In this document: positions 43,271 through 51,517 of the stretch, piece by piece
Numbering within the stretch: position 1 is the stretch's first letter
Layout: each line of letters begins with the position of its first letter
Source: Spirochaetae bacterium HGW-Spirochaetae-3
GTDB taxonomy: Bacteria > Spirochaetota > Spirochaetia > Treponematales > UBA12059
Direction: 5' to 3'
Length of the DNA stretch: 64,000 bases
NCBI GenBank assembly: GCA_002839315.1
Contig: PGXV01000008.1
Span: 229,707 to 293,706, forward strand
The notes under the pieces: generated by a model
What the model was told of the DNA's origin: nothing
What the model saw: only the letters and a program-made list of their open reading frames with translations
Databases searched by the model: none
Translations under genes and position numbers: made by a program

Positions 43271-43310
43271 GTTAATCGTTTGAGTATATACCCTGGAGGA
43301 AGCCGGATAG

Positions 43311-43949
43311 TCAATACCGGAGCAGGTCTAGAAGTAGGGACATACGTTCCCGGCCAGCGCTAACGAGCCCGTCCGCGGCCGTATCGACGACGGCGCTATC
43401 TGCGACGACGGCGCTATCTGCGACGACGCACCAGGAAACCATCAGGTCCAGGATGACGCCGCGCGCCAGGCCGAGAATATGATCGCCCGAACCGTGGAAC
43501 TCTCCCGAGGCGGCGCCGCGGGCAAGCGCGTCGTCGAGGATCGCCACTATCGAGAAACCGCGCGGGTCGTAGTACGAGCCGCCGCTCTGGAAGATGATAC
43601 CGAGGAACGCCGCGACGAAGGCCCGGCCCTTTACGGCGAAGAAGCCGAAGAAGCACTCGACCGACCGGAGGATAGCCTCGCGTCGCGGCAGATCCTCGAG
43701 CCGCCGATAGAATTCGAGCAAGGCGTCGCTCTCTTCGCGGATATACCGGAGAAGTATGTCGCCCTTGGAGTCGAAATGATGGTAGAAGGCGCCGATGGAG
43801 ACGCCGGCCTCGGCGCATATAGCGGGCACGGTGAGCGCCTCATACCCCTTCGCGTTGACGAGGCGTATAGACGCGGCGTATATGCGTTCCTTCGCGGCCC
43901 GCCCCTTGGCGGTTACGGCGGACTCGGTCCCGATTTTTGTTGACATCAT
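43311..43949 (-). CDS. TetR-family transcriptional regulator
   Basis: A 212-aa protein. The N-terminal helix-turn-helix reads AKERIYAASIRLVNAKGYEA then AGVSIGAFYHHFDSKGDIL. A helical ligand domain follows. Start 43949 (or 43946) is preferred over 43985 because the extended -10 TGCTATAAT lies 9 bases upstream, so the longer frame would lie in the promoter. Two perfect 18-bp tandem copies (43385-43420) repeat ADSAVV near the C-terminus. It is divergent from the sulfur-carrier/AOR genes and likely represses them in response to a ligand such as an aldehyde (inference). Confidence 0.85.
   Translation of the reverse strand: MMSTKIGTESAVTAKGRAAKERIYAASIRLVNAKGYEALTVPAICAEAGVSIGAFYHHFDSKGDILLRYIREESDALLEFYRRLEDLPRREAILRSVECFFGFFAVKGRAFVAAFLGIIFQSGGSYYDPRGFSIVAILDDALARGAASGEFHGSGDHILGLARGVILDLMVSWCVVADSAVVADSAVVDTAADGLVSAGRERMSLLLDLLRY
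43385..43420 (-). repeat. Two perfect 18-bp tandem copies inside the TetR gene
   Basis: 43385-43402 and 43403-43420 are identical and in frame, lengthening a C-terminal Ala/Val/Asp loop. Confidence 0.8.
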
Positions 43950-43958
43950 CGTATATGG

Positions 43959-43967
43959 ATTATAGCA
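43959..43967 (-). promoter_or_regulatory. Extended -10 promoter of the TetR gene
   Basis: TGCTATAAT on the minus strand, 9 bases from the ATG at 43949; no ribosome site. Confidence 0.6.
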
Positions 43968-44015
43968 TATCAGAACCGAACGCATTCTGTTTTCGTTAAA
44001 CGATCCGGAGGCCCC

Positions 44016-44249
44016 GTGCGAATACGCGTCTACGCGCCCCCCTTCGCGGATACCGTCGCCATCGACGAGCTCGGTTTCGTAGCGCTCGAGGACGGAGCGA
44101 CGCTCGGTGCTCTGCTTAAGCGCTTGCGTATCCCTTTCAGGCGAATAGCGGCGACGTTCTGCGTGGTCAACTACGAGAAATCGGCGGCCAGCCGCGTACT
44201 GCGTGACGGCGACGTCGTTTCGTTCTTTTCATTACTACCGGGCGGTTGA
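44016..44249 (+). CDS. MoaD/ThiS-family sulfur-carrier protein
   Basis: A 77-aa ubiquitin-like protein ending in the diagnostic Gly-Gly (LLPGG), which is adenylated and thiocarboxylated in this family. GTG start with GGAGG 4 bases upstream. It directly precedes an aldehyde:ferredoxin oxidoreductase (AOR), whose cofactor is a tungsto- or molybdo-bis-pterin; MoaD supplies the pterin dithiolene sulfur. It is therefore probably a dedicated carrier for that cofactor. Confidence 0.85.
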   Translation: MRIRVYAPPFADTVAIDELGFVALEDGATLGALLKRLRIPFRRIAATFCVVNYEKSAASRVLRDGDVVSFFSLLPGG

Positions 44250-44268
44250 TATCCGCAGAGGAGGCGCG

Positions 44269-46257
44269 ATGCGCGGCAACATGGGCAAGGTCCTGATCGT
44301 CGATCTGTCGACGGGCGCTATGGAGGAGAAGGCCGTACCGGAGAAGCTGTACGAGGAATTCCTCGGAGGAGTCGGCGTCGCGACGAGGCTCCTGGCGGAC
44401 ATGATTCCGGCCGGGGCCGACCCGCTCGGACCGGAAAACGTGCTGGCGTTCATGAGCGGCCTCCTGACGGGCACGGGATCGATGATGACCGGCCGATGGA
44501 TGGTCTGCTGCAAGTCCCCGTTGACCGGCGGCTGGGGAGACGCCAACTGCGGCGGGACCTTCTCGCCGGAGATTAAGCGATGCGGGTGGGACGGCATCCT
44601 CTTCCGTGGCGTGTCGCCCAAGCCGGTGACTTTCATCGCCGACGAGGACGGACCTCGGCTCATCGACGCGTCCGCCCTTTGGGGACTCGACGCGATAGAG
44701 TCGGAGGATAGCGTCAGGGCGGCGTGGACCGGCAAGAAGAAGCCGGCCATAGCGACGATAGGGCCGGCCGCGGAGAAACTATCGCTCATCTCCGGTATCT
44801 CGAACGACGGCGGACGGTACGCGGCACGCTCGGGAGTCGGCGCGGTTATGGGATCGAAGCGGCTCAAGGCGCTGGCGCTGGCGGGCTCGAAGCCCATTCC
44901 GTGCGCCGATCCCGCCAGGGTCAAGGAGATATCCAAGGCCTTCGCCGAGAAGGTAACGAAGATCAAGATTCCCGGCGTGATGACGGGCGCCTTCATGCCG
45001 ATGATGGGCAGGATGCTCGGCATGAAGACCGTCGTACCGGTTGACGGCATCCTCGCGTCGGCGATACTGAAAAAATGGGGAACGATCTATAACAATACCG
45101 CGGGCATGGTCAACGGCGACTCCCCGGTGCGCAACTACGAGGGTTCGGTCAAGGACTTCGGCGCCCGTAGCTACCGTCGATTCAACCCTGACGCGATCGT
45201 CGCCAGGGAGACGAAGAAATACCATTGCTATTCATGCGTGATAGGCTGCGGTGGCATCTGCGACGCGGCCGGAACCGGCGCCAAGGGCGAGCACATGCAC
45301 AAGCCGGAGTACGAGACCTGCTGCGCGTTCGGATCGCTGCTGCTCAACGACGACCTGGACACGGTATTCCTGTGCAACGACATCTGCAACCGCTCGGGCC
45401 TCGATACCATCTCGGCGGGCACGGTCGTCGCGTTCGCCCTGGAGTGCTATGAGCGGGGCATACTGACGAAGGCCGATACTGACGGGCTCGAACTACGCTG
45501 GGGGGACGGCAAGGCCATCGCGGCGCTGCTGTCGATGATAGCGGAACGCAGGGGCATCGGCGACGCGCTGGCCGACGGCGTGGCGCTGGCGGCCAGGCGC
45601 ATCGGCAAGGGCGCCGAGAAGGTCGCGGTACACGCCGGAGGCCAGGAGCCCGGCATGCACGACGGCCGCATGGACCCGATGATGGCCGTTTCGTTCGCCG
45701 CGGACCCGACGCCCGGCAGGCATACGATATCCGCCGGCGTCTACTACAACGTCTCGCACCTGTGGGAATTCGTCAGCTGGGCTCCGCCGGTGACGAGGCC
45801 GTACTCCAAGTCCAGGGAATACGTCCCGAGCGACGAGGAGGCGAGGAAGTCGGTGGCGGGCGCCTGCGTCAAGCAGCTACTCGACGCTACCGGCGGATGC
45901 CTGTTCGCGCTGACCACGGGGCTCCAGCACTGGCGGCTCTTCGACTGGATGAACGCTGCCACGGGGGAGGACCGGACGCCCGACGAGTGGATGAAGGCGG
46001 GTCGGCGGATACAGACGGCGAGGGCCGCATTCGGGGCCAGGGAGAAGGCGGCGGACGCGGGCAAGGAATACGCGCGCGACTATCCGCTGGCGCATCCGCG
46101 GATGTACGGAGAGCCGCCGCTCGAGCGGGGCCCCCTCGCGGGCAAGACCGTACCGCTACAGGCGATGGTCGGGATGTACCGCAAGGCCTTCGGCTGGGAC
46201 GAACGGAGCGGATCGCCGCTACCCGAGACGTTGAAGGAGCTCGGCGTCCCGATCTAG
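44269..46257 (+). CDS. Aldehyde:ferredoxin oxidoreductase family protein (tungsten/molybdopterin)
   Basis: A 662-aa protein. It oxidises an aldehyde or similar substrate, passing electrons to ferredoxin. It begins GKVLIVDLSTG, followed by the cofactor-binding GWGDANCGGTFSPEIKRCGWDG. Cluster ligands occur at YHCYSCVIGCGGIC (Cys about 320, 323, 327) with a probable fourth Cys near 543 (DATGGCLF). GAGGAGG is 4 bases before the ATG at 44269; the longer frame overlaps the sulfur-carrier gene. Co-transcription with the carrier and control by the divergent TetR are likely. Substrate unknown. Confidence 0.9.
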   Translation: MRGNMGKVLIVDLSTGAMEEKAVPEKLYEEFLGGVGVATRLLADMIPAGADPLGPENVLAFMSGLLTGTGSMMTGRWMVCCKSPLTGGWGDANCGGTFSPEIKRCGWDGILFRGVSPKPVTFIADEDGPRLIDASALWGLDAIESEDSVRAAWTGKKKPAIATIGPAAEKLSLISGISNDGGRYAARSGVGAVMGSKRLKALALAGSKPIPCADPARVKEISKAFAEKVTKIKIPGVMTGAFMPMMGRMLGMKTVVPVDGILASAILKKWGTIYNNTAGMVNGDSPVRNYEGSVKDFGARSYRRFNPDAIVARETKKYHCYSCVIGCGGICDAAGTGAKGEHMHKPEYETCCAFGSLLLNDDLDTVFLCNDICNRSGLDTISAGTVVAFALECYERGILTKADTDGLELRWGDGKAIAALLSMIAERRGIGDALADGVALAARRIGKGAEKVAVHAGGQEPGMHDGRMDPMMAVSFAADPTPGRHTISAGVYYNVSHLWEFVSWAPPVTRPYSKSREYVPSDEEARKSVAGACVKQLLDATGGCLFALTTGLQHWRLFDWMNAATGEDRTPDEWMKAGRRIQTARAAFGAREKAADAGKEYARDYPLAHPRMYGEPPLERGPLAGKTVPLQAMVGMYRKAFGWDERSGSPLPETLKELGVPI

Positions 46258-46340
46258 CCTAAGAGGGCCGCCGCTCGGCCACGCGCCACGCGATCGCGTA
46301 TAAGAGTTCCCAAAACGGCGACACTGGTCTATAGTAACGT

Positions 46341-46364
46341 CGGCGCCCGTCAAAAACGGCGCCG
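46341..46364 (+). promoter_or_regulatory. Hairpin abutting the ribosome site of the 7TM kinase
   Basis: Perfect 7-bp stem CGGCGCC / GGCGCCG with a 10-base loop. Its 3' arm ends on the first G of the GGAG ribosome site (46364-46367) of the GTG start at 46376, so folding would compete with ribosome binding. Confidence 0.5.
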
Positions 46365-46375
46365 GAGCGGCGACG

Positions 46376-48289
46376 GTGACGGAATCTTTCGCTTCGTTCT
46401 GGCTGTCCAGGATGGCCATTGCGGCCTTGGTCGTATATATTTCCTCGGCGATCAGGCTTTGGCGACTGGCGCCCAAGGTCCAGGCTAACCGTCTTGCGGC
46501 CTTCCTGTGCGCCGATCTGGCGGTATGGGCCCTTCAGGCGGCTATTTCGTACGCTACCGACGACCCGGCTATCACAGTAGCGCTCTCCCGAGTCATGAGC
46601 TGGAGCTGGCCGTTCTTCCCAGCGATAGGGCTACGCCTCGCGATGGAGCTAGGCGTCGACAATAGGAAAAGGAACCCGCGATTACAGCGCGCCGTCGCCA
46701 TCGCGATCTATTCAGTCGCGCTGTTCTTCGCATGGCTCCTCGCCGGCCCTCTGCTCAGGGGCGCCGTTCGGAGGGCCGGGTACTGGTCCGTAGATATCAG
46801 GCCCAGCCTCGGCTATAGCGCCTTCGCCGCGTACTATCTCGTCATTAACCTTCTTGGCATATTCCTGGTCGCTAGGGCCTGGCTTCGCACGGAAACACGC
46901 CGCGAACGGATGATGCTAGGCATCATCGTCATTACGCACGCGATCGCGCTCGCCGGCGGCTTCACGACGGACACCGTACTGGAAGCCCTCGGCGTCGATT
47001 TCCCCAAGGTCGGCGTGCTGTGGGCGAGCGTCTGGGCCATCGGCCTCAACGTTGCCATAGAGCGGTACGGCTTCCTCGCTCCGTTCTCGCCGCGGGATAC
47101 CGGTCTCCTCATGGACCGTTTCATCGAGCGCTCCATGGACGGCATCGCTGTCAGCGACGACGCCGGACGCGTAATCTACTGGAACGAGCCGCTCGCGGAG
47201 CTGACCGGCATCCCCGTCGGAGAGGCCCTCGGGGAACCCATCAGGTTGCTCCAGAGGTCCGTCGTACCCGCCGGCGCCCCGGAGGACTACATAGCGGACC
47301 TGGTCCTACGTACCGTGAGGAACCAGACCGACGAGTCTCCGCATCCAGTGGAATTCCAGATACGCCGCCGCGACGACTCCCCTCGCTGGCTCCAGGTAAG
47401 CGCGTTCACCATCCCCGGCGACAACGGGGATATATGGGCTTTCATCACGCGCGACGTAACCAGTGAGAAACTCGCCGCCGAGGAGTCGCTCGAGCGGCTG
47501 CGCAGGCAGAGCCACTCACAGAAGATGGAGGCCCTCGGATCGCTGGCGGGCGGCATAGCGCACGACTTCAACAATACGCTCGGCGGCATCGTAGGCGCGG
47601 TCTCCCTGATCGAATCCTGCCTCGACGAGGCCGACGGATCGGCTCCCGTGAATATATCGAGGGAACTGGACATAATACATAGATCGGCCAAGCGCGCGGC
47701 GAGTTCCGTCCGCGGCCTCATGGCCTTCACGACGAGCAAGCCCGAGCGTCACGAGCCGTTCGGGCTCGCGGAGTCGGTCATGCGCGTCATCGAACTGGCG
47801 CGCAGGACAATGGGCAAGTCGGTCTCCATCGTCGCGCGCGACCTTCCGGCCGACGCGACGGTGCTGGGCGATTCGTCGCAGGTCGAGCAGCTGATACTCA
47901 ACCTCGTGATAAACGCTGAACAGGCGGTGACCACCATGCGGCCGATAGGCGAAACCAAGGGCGGGACCGTCGAGCTGTCGATACGCGGGGCCGAGGTCGG
48001 GCGGACGGCGTACTGGGCGCTCTCGGTACGAGACGACGGCGTCGGTATCGACGAGGCCGTGCTGCCCAAGGTATTCGACCCGTTCTTCACGACGAAGGAA
48101 GCAGACCAGGGGAGCGGCCTCGGCCTGTCGATGGCCCACCTGATAGCCAAGCAGCACGGCGGCTTGATAGAGGCGGAATCGAAACCCGGCGAGGGTTCGA
48201 CCTTCACCGTCTACCTGCCGACCGCGCCTTCGACCGCGGCCACCGCGACCGCGACCGCGGATTCCGCGAACGCGACGGCCGTCTCCTAG
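46376..48289 (+). CDS. Membrane histidine kinase with 7TM-like sensor, PAS, HisKA and HATPase
   Basis: A 637-aa protein with GTG start and GGAG 8 bases upstream. N-terminal residues 1-235 have about seven hydrophobic helices, as in histidine-kinase 7TM sensor modules. A PAS domain follows (about 245-365, ERSMDGIAVSDDAGRVIYWNEP), then a classical H-box KMEALGSLAGGIAHDFNNTLG (His near 395). The HATPase domain has LNLVINAEQA, DDGVGID and SGLGLSMAH. Unlike the other kinases here it is HisKA, not HisKA_2. The tail (about 20 residues) is low-complexity Ala/Thr. It ends tail-to-tail with the Fe-S gene (CTAG shared). Confidence 0.9.
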   Translation: MTESFASFWLSRMAIAALVVYISSAIRLWRLAPKVQANRLAAFLCADLAVWALQAAISYATDDPAITVALSRVMSWSWPFFPAIGLRLAMELGVDNRKRNPRLQRAVAIAIYSVALFFAWLLAGPLLRGAVRRAGYWSVDIRPSLGYSAFAAYYLVINLLGIFLVARAWLRTETRRERMMLGIIVITHAIALAGGFTTDTVLEALGVDFPKVGVLWASVWAIGLNVAIERYGFLAPFSPRDTGLLMDRFIERSMDGIAVSDDAGRVIYWNEPLAELTGIPVGEALGEPIRLLQRSVVPAGAPEDYIADLVLRTVRNQTDESPHPVEFQIRRRDDSPRWLQVSAFTIPGDNGDIWAFITRDVTSEKLAAEESLERLRRQSHSQKMEALGSLAGGIAHDFNNTLGGIVGAVSLIESCLDEADGSAPVNISRELDIIHRSAKRAASSVRGLMAFTTSKPERHEPFGLAESVMRVIELARRTMGKSVSIVARDLPADATVLGDSSQVEQLILNLVINAEQAVTTMRPIGETKGGTVELSIRGAEVGRTAYWALSVRDDGVGIDEAVLPKVFDPFFTTKEADQGSGLGLSMAHLIAKQHGGLIEAESKPGEGSTFTVYLPTAPSTAATATATADSANATAVS

Positions 48290-49044
48290 CCCGAGGCCGA
48301 CGGCTCCTCGGCGAGGGCGTTCCGCAGCAACTGAATATGCTTTCCCGGATACACGGCCTGGGGACACACCCTGGAACAGGCCAGGTGGCGACCGCAGGGC
48401 TCGACGCCGTCGGAAGCCGCGGCTAGCGCGAGCATGGCCGGGGCCCGCTCCGGCCGCTTCTCCCGCTCCCGGTTGACTGCCGCCAGCGCCGCCGGCCCGA
48501 TGAACGGCACGGCTACGGGGCACGACGACACGCACGATCCGCATTCTATGCAGGCCTCGAAACGGACCCTCCCGGCCGGGCGGGGCTCCGTCGGGTCCGG
48601 CGGTAACGGCGCCCTGCCGCCCGGTTCCGATACGGCGAGGTAGCCGGCCCCCGCCGGGATACCGGCGAACGCCGTTCCGGGATAGACCGCTATACCCGAT
48701 ATGACGGTCATCTTCGCCAAGGGCTCCAGTTCGACGATGACCGAGCCGTCCTCGCCGCGTTCCGGCTCGACGGCGGGACCGCCTGGAACGCGCGCGCGCG
48801 GAGAGCCGAGGTCGGAGGCGCTCGTCAGGCACATCAGCGCCTCTACGCCGTTTATCCTGGCCCCGCAGGTGCCGCAAGAGCCGTGGTGGCACGAGTGGCG
48901 GTACGCGGGCACGGTCCCGCCGCCGGAGCGAAGGCGCTCCAGCATGTCCAGCACCGTGCGCCGCGGCTCGGCGTCTATCCTGAATTCGGCTACCGCGGCG
49001 CCGTTCCGTACGCGCAGGGTCAGCGGGATCCTGTCTCCGCTCAT
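48286..49044 (-). CDS. FrdB/SdhB-like iron-sulfur electron-transfer protein
   Basis: A 252-aa protein. N-terminal plant-type ferredoxin cluster with Cys52, 57, 60 and 72 (SCHHGSCGTCGARINGVEALMC region), then two bacterial-ferredoxin motifs, CIECGSCVSSCP and CGRHLACSRVCPQ. This order matches succinate dehydrogenase/fumarate reductase subunit B. The start is ATG 49044 with GGAGG 7 bases upstream, and it overlaps the flavoenzyme stop (ATGA). No SdhA, SdhC or SdhD is nearby. It probably takes electrons from the adjacent GlpA-like enzyme to quinone or another acceptor. Confidence 0.85.
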   Translation of the reverse strand: MSGDRIPLTLRVRNGAAVAEFRIDAEPRRTVLDMLERLRSGGGTVPAYRHSCHHGSCGTCGARINGVEALMCLTSASDLGSPRARVPGGPAVEPERGEDGSVIVELEPLAKMTVISGIAVYPGTAFAGIPAGAGYLAVSEPGGRAPLPPDPTEPRPAGRVRFEACIECGSCVSSCPVAVPFIGPAALAAVNREREKRPERAPAMLALAAASDGVEPCGRHLACSRVCPQAVYPGKHIQLLRNALAEEPSASG

Positions 49045-50246
49045 CGGGTTTCCTCCGCATAGTAGTCGCGCCACGAAGGCAGGACGAATTCGCGCGTCCG
49101 GCACGGTTCGCCGACGCCGAGCGCCTCGCACACGTGGTCAGCGGCCTTCTCGGCCATAGCGCGTAGCACGGTAGCCTTGCCGCCGATAAGCGTGGCCATG
49201 CCCGCGGAGCCCGGAACGGCGCCGGGGGCGGCATGGTCCAGTACCATGAAGTCGCGGCTAAGGCTCCGGCCGTCTCCGCTCGAGCGTCCGGCCAAGGGCC
49301 TCGCCGCGGCCCAGACCGCGTGGACGCCCCTCGACGAGAAGCCGGGAGCCAGCTCGTCGGCCCGCTTGAGCAGGAATTCGACGTCGTCGTCGTCCGGTAG
49401 GACGCAATCGGGATCGTCGACGACGCGCTGCGTCGTGCCGATGATCGACAGGCCGCGCTGGGGTACGATGATGTCGCCGTCGCCGGGCGGCGACAGCCTC
49501 GAGAGCACCATGTCGGAGAGCCGCCCGCGGACGGCGACCATCGTCCCGGGGGCCGGCGTGATGGGCGCGTCGAAACCTGCCATACGGCCTACGGAACCGG
49601 CCCACGCGCCGGTCGCGCTGACGACGTAGTCGCATTCGATCCGCTCGTCGCGACCGGTGGAGACCGGCCGGGCGATGACGGCCGCGGCCCTGCCCGCGAC
49701 GACGTCGACGGCCACCGCCTCGGTGAACGAGCGTATGCCGGCGCCCAGGCGACGGGCGGCAGCGAAGAACGACATCGGCATCCTGAACGCGTCGAACGCG
49801 CCGTCGGGCACCCAAACGGTTCGCCTGGCGGCGGGATTAATGACGGGCTCCCACGAGCGCGCCTCCGATACCGGCACCTCGCGCGCGGGGATCCCCGCCT
49901 CGAGGCAGGCCGAGACGAAGACAGGGGCGTAATCGGCGTCATCGTCGTCGACGGCGACGAAGACGCCGCCGTTGTACTCTATGGCTTCGGGCGCTATGCG
50001 ACGGAGTATCAGCGTCTCTTCCATGCACTCACTGGCTATAGCGCGGTCGCCGACCGCGTAACGGGCGCCGGAATGGAGCTGCCCATGATGCCGGCCGGTG
50101 GTGCCGGAGGTAAGCTCTCCCTTTTCGAGGAGCGTTACCGAAAAGCCCCGGAGGCTCAGGTCGTACGCCAGCGCGGCGCCGGTTCCGCCGCCGCCGATGA
50201 CGCAGACGCGCGCCCGGTTCCTGGTCGTTATAGGTGGATCGAACAT
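49041..50246 (-). CDS. FAD-dependent glycerol-3-phosphate dehydrogenase (GlpA-like)
   Basis: A 401-aa DAO-fold flavoprotein. It starts RVCVIGGGGTGAALAYDLSLRG and has the GlpA signature GELTSGTTGRHHGQLHSGARYAV. Oxidises sn-glycerol-3-phosphate to dihydroxyacetone phosphate in the family. It is shorter than E. coli GlpA, lacking the C-terminal BFD-like [2Fe-2S] domain; the coupled FrdB-like protein may fill that role. The start is ATG 50246, because TATACT lies exactly 6 bases before it; the longer frame would run through the promoter. Confidence 0.85.
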   Translation of the reverse strand: MFDPPITTRNRARVCVIGGGGTGAALAYDLSLRGFSVTLLEKGELTSGTTGRHHGQLHSGARYAVGDRAIASECMEETLILRRIAPEAIEYNGGVFVAVDDDDADYAPVFVSACLEAGIPAREVPVSEARSWEPVINPAARRTVWVPDGAFDAFRMPMSFFAAARRLGAGIRSFTEAVAVDVVAGRAAAVIARPVSTGRDERIECDYVVSATGAWAGSVGRMAGFDAPITPAPGTMVAVRGRLSDMVLSRLSPPGDGDIIVPQRGLSIIGTTQRVVDDPDCVLPDDDDVEFLLKRADELAPGFSSRGVHAVWAAARPLAGRSSGDGRSLSRDFMVLDHAAPGAVPGSAGMATLIGGKATVLRAMAEKAADHVCEALGVGEPCRTREFVLPSWRDYYAEETR

Positions 50247-50252
50247 GAAACG

Positions 50253-50258
50253 AGTATA
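50253..50258 (-). promoter_or_regulatory. Leaderless-type -10 box of the GlpA-like gene
   Basis: TATACT, six bases from the ATG at 50246. TTGCCC lies 18 bases further up and may be the -35. Confidence 0.55.
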
Positions 50259-50289
50259 CAGGACGCCGGACGCGGCGGGCAAGGAAGAA

Positions 50290-50916
50290 TCAGCGCTCCG
50301 GTTCCGGACGCGGCGACCAGGTAGCCCCGGGACGCCCCCGAGCGTCGGCCGGCCTGTCGGTGGCGCCGGCGATGAAGACGCGACGGGGCCTGGTACCGGG
50401 GAGAGGTTCGGCCAGGCTCCCCGCCAGCGTCTCGACAGCCTCGCGGAAGGCGATCCACTGGTCGTCGTCGCAATGAATCACATGCTCGTACAGGAAGGCG
50501 CCTTCCCCTGAGCGCGGCCAATCCGCCTCTTCGGCGGGGCCGGTCGTACGGTCCAGGAACGTGCGGAGGCCGTCGCGGAACCGGCGGCTTATCATCCGGG
50601 CGACATCGTCGCGAGGCTCCCAGCCGAAGGCGCCCCTGGCCGCGTCGGCGACGCTGTAATGCCTGGCGGCCGGCTCGTAGTAGCGAGCCACGATACCGTT
50701 GATCGTCTCGGTCCTCGCGACGACGACGATGCCCGCCGCCTCCAGCGCGCGCATGTGGTAATGCACCTTGCCCGGCCCGTCGCCTATCGTCTTCGCTACC
50801 TCGGTCGCGGTAAGCGGGCGCCGCGTCTCCCTGAGAACGTACAACAGCTTGAGTCGATATGGATTCGTAAAGGCCTTGATGCGTTCTTCCGTATCGAGGA
50901 CGAGGAGGTCTACCAT
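50290..50916 (-). CDS. ArsR-type winged-helix transcriptional regulator
   Basis: A 208-aa protein. The N-terminal winged helix (residues 10-80, RIKAFTNPYRLKLLYVLRETRRPLTATEVA then GKVHYHMRALEAAGIV) is typical of ArsR/HTH_20 proteins. The C-terminal domain is unknown, with no obvious metal site. The start is ATG 50916, six bases after the -10 box TATGCT, with no ribosome site. A perfect 21-bp inverted repeat fills its promoter spacer, strong evidence for self-repression. It lies upstream of the GlpA-like gene and may also regulate it. Confidence 0.85.
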   Translation of the reverse strand: MVDLLVLDTEERIKAFTNPYRLKLLYVLRETRRPLTATEVAKTIGDGPGKVHYHMRALEAAGIVVVARTETINGIVARYYEPAARHYSVADAARGAFGWEPRDDVARMISRRFRDGLRTFLDRTTGPAEEADWPRSGEGAFLYEHVIHCDDDQWIAFREAVETLAGSLAEPLPGTRPRRVFIAGATDRPADARGRPGATWSPRPEPER

Positions 50917-50922
50917 ACGTCG

Positions 50923-50952
50923 AGCATAACGTTCAGCTAAATTGAACGTCAA
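50923..50952 (-). promoter_or_regulatory. ArsR-type gene promoter with operator in the spacer, leaderless
   Basis: -35 TTGACG (50952-50947), 18-base spacer, -10 TATGCT (50928-50923), then six bases to the ATG. The inverted repeat ACGTTCA-N7-TGAACGT (50929-50949) spans the whole spacer. Confidence 0.75.
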
Positions 50953-50976
50953 GGAACGTGGCGGCAAATCGCGGCG

Positions 50977-51468
50977 CTAGCTTTTGATGGATCGCTTCCT
51001 CGCGCCGACGGGCAGGCGGAACTCGACCCAGCGGACGCGGCCGGCTTCCACGGCTTCCTTGAGCGCTCGTTCGGGGGCGGACAGCCTCGCGTCGCCGGTC
51101 TTCACCTCGATGAATACCACCTCGCGCGGGGCGCCCTCCGACGCGCCCGGGAACGCGACGAAGTCTATCGGCTTGCCCAGGAAGCGCGCGTCGGCGGGAT
51201 CGCAGGGGAAGCCGGGGAAGTACGGGGCGAGTTGCTCCCCGATCTGGCCGGTCAGTACCGCGCGGGAACGTCGGACGGCGTCGTCCCTGGCGGCCGCCTC
51301 GCCTTCCTTGAGCCGGGCCTCCGCCTCGAGCCTGCCGGAGCGCCTGCCGAGCGCGAGGCCTAGCCACAGCGCCAGCGCCGCCGCGACGGCGACGAGGATC
51401 GAGACGAGCGTGACGAATAACGGGACGGCGGCGCCGTCGGCTTGCGCGAGGTACGGGAAGGGTTGCAT
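50977..51468 (-). CDS. Membrane-anchored PD-(D/E)XK nuclease-like protein (Holliday junction resolvase-like, COG4741 type)
   Basis: A 163-aa protein. TM helix at residues 16-40 (VPLFVTLVSILVAVAAALALWLG), then a charged coiled segment. The C-terminal domain has GKPIDFVAF and VVFIEVKTGDA, the D and ExK pair of archaeal Holliday-junction-resolvase-like nucleases. Bacterial homologues have unclear function; nuclease activity is not proven. No ribosome site is visible before the ATG. It is divergent from the sirtuin, 49 bases apart. Confidence 0.75.
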   Translation of the reverse strand: MQPFPYLAQADGAAVPLFVTLVSILVAVAAALALWLGLALGRRSGRLEAEARLKEGEAAARDDAVRRSRAVLTGQIGEQLAPYFPGFPCDPADARFLGKPIDFVAFPGASEGAPREVVFIEVKTGDARLSAPERALKEAVEAGRVRWVEFRLPVGARKRSIKS

Positions 51469-51517
51469 ACTGGCTCTACTGAAGCGCGATCAGGGCGCGA
51501 CGGTCAAGGGGAACGAA

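Noticed and set aside
42866-43283. Protein-like frames over the tRNA-Leu region, e.g. one beginning MVELADTLVSG
   Set aside because: These are translations of the tRNA and its repeats, a familiar artefact; no ribosome site or family.
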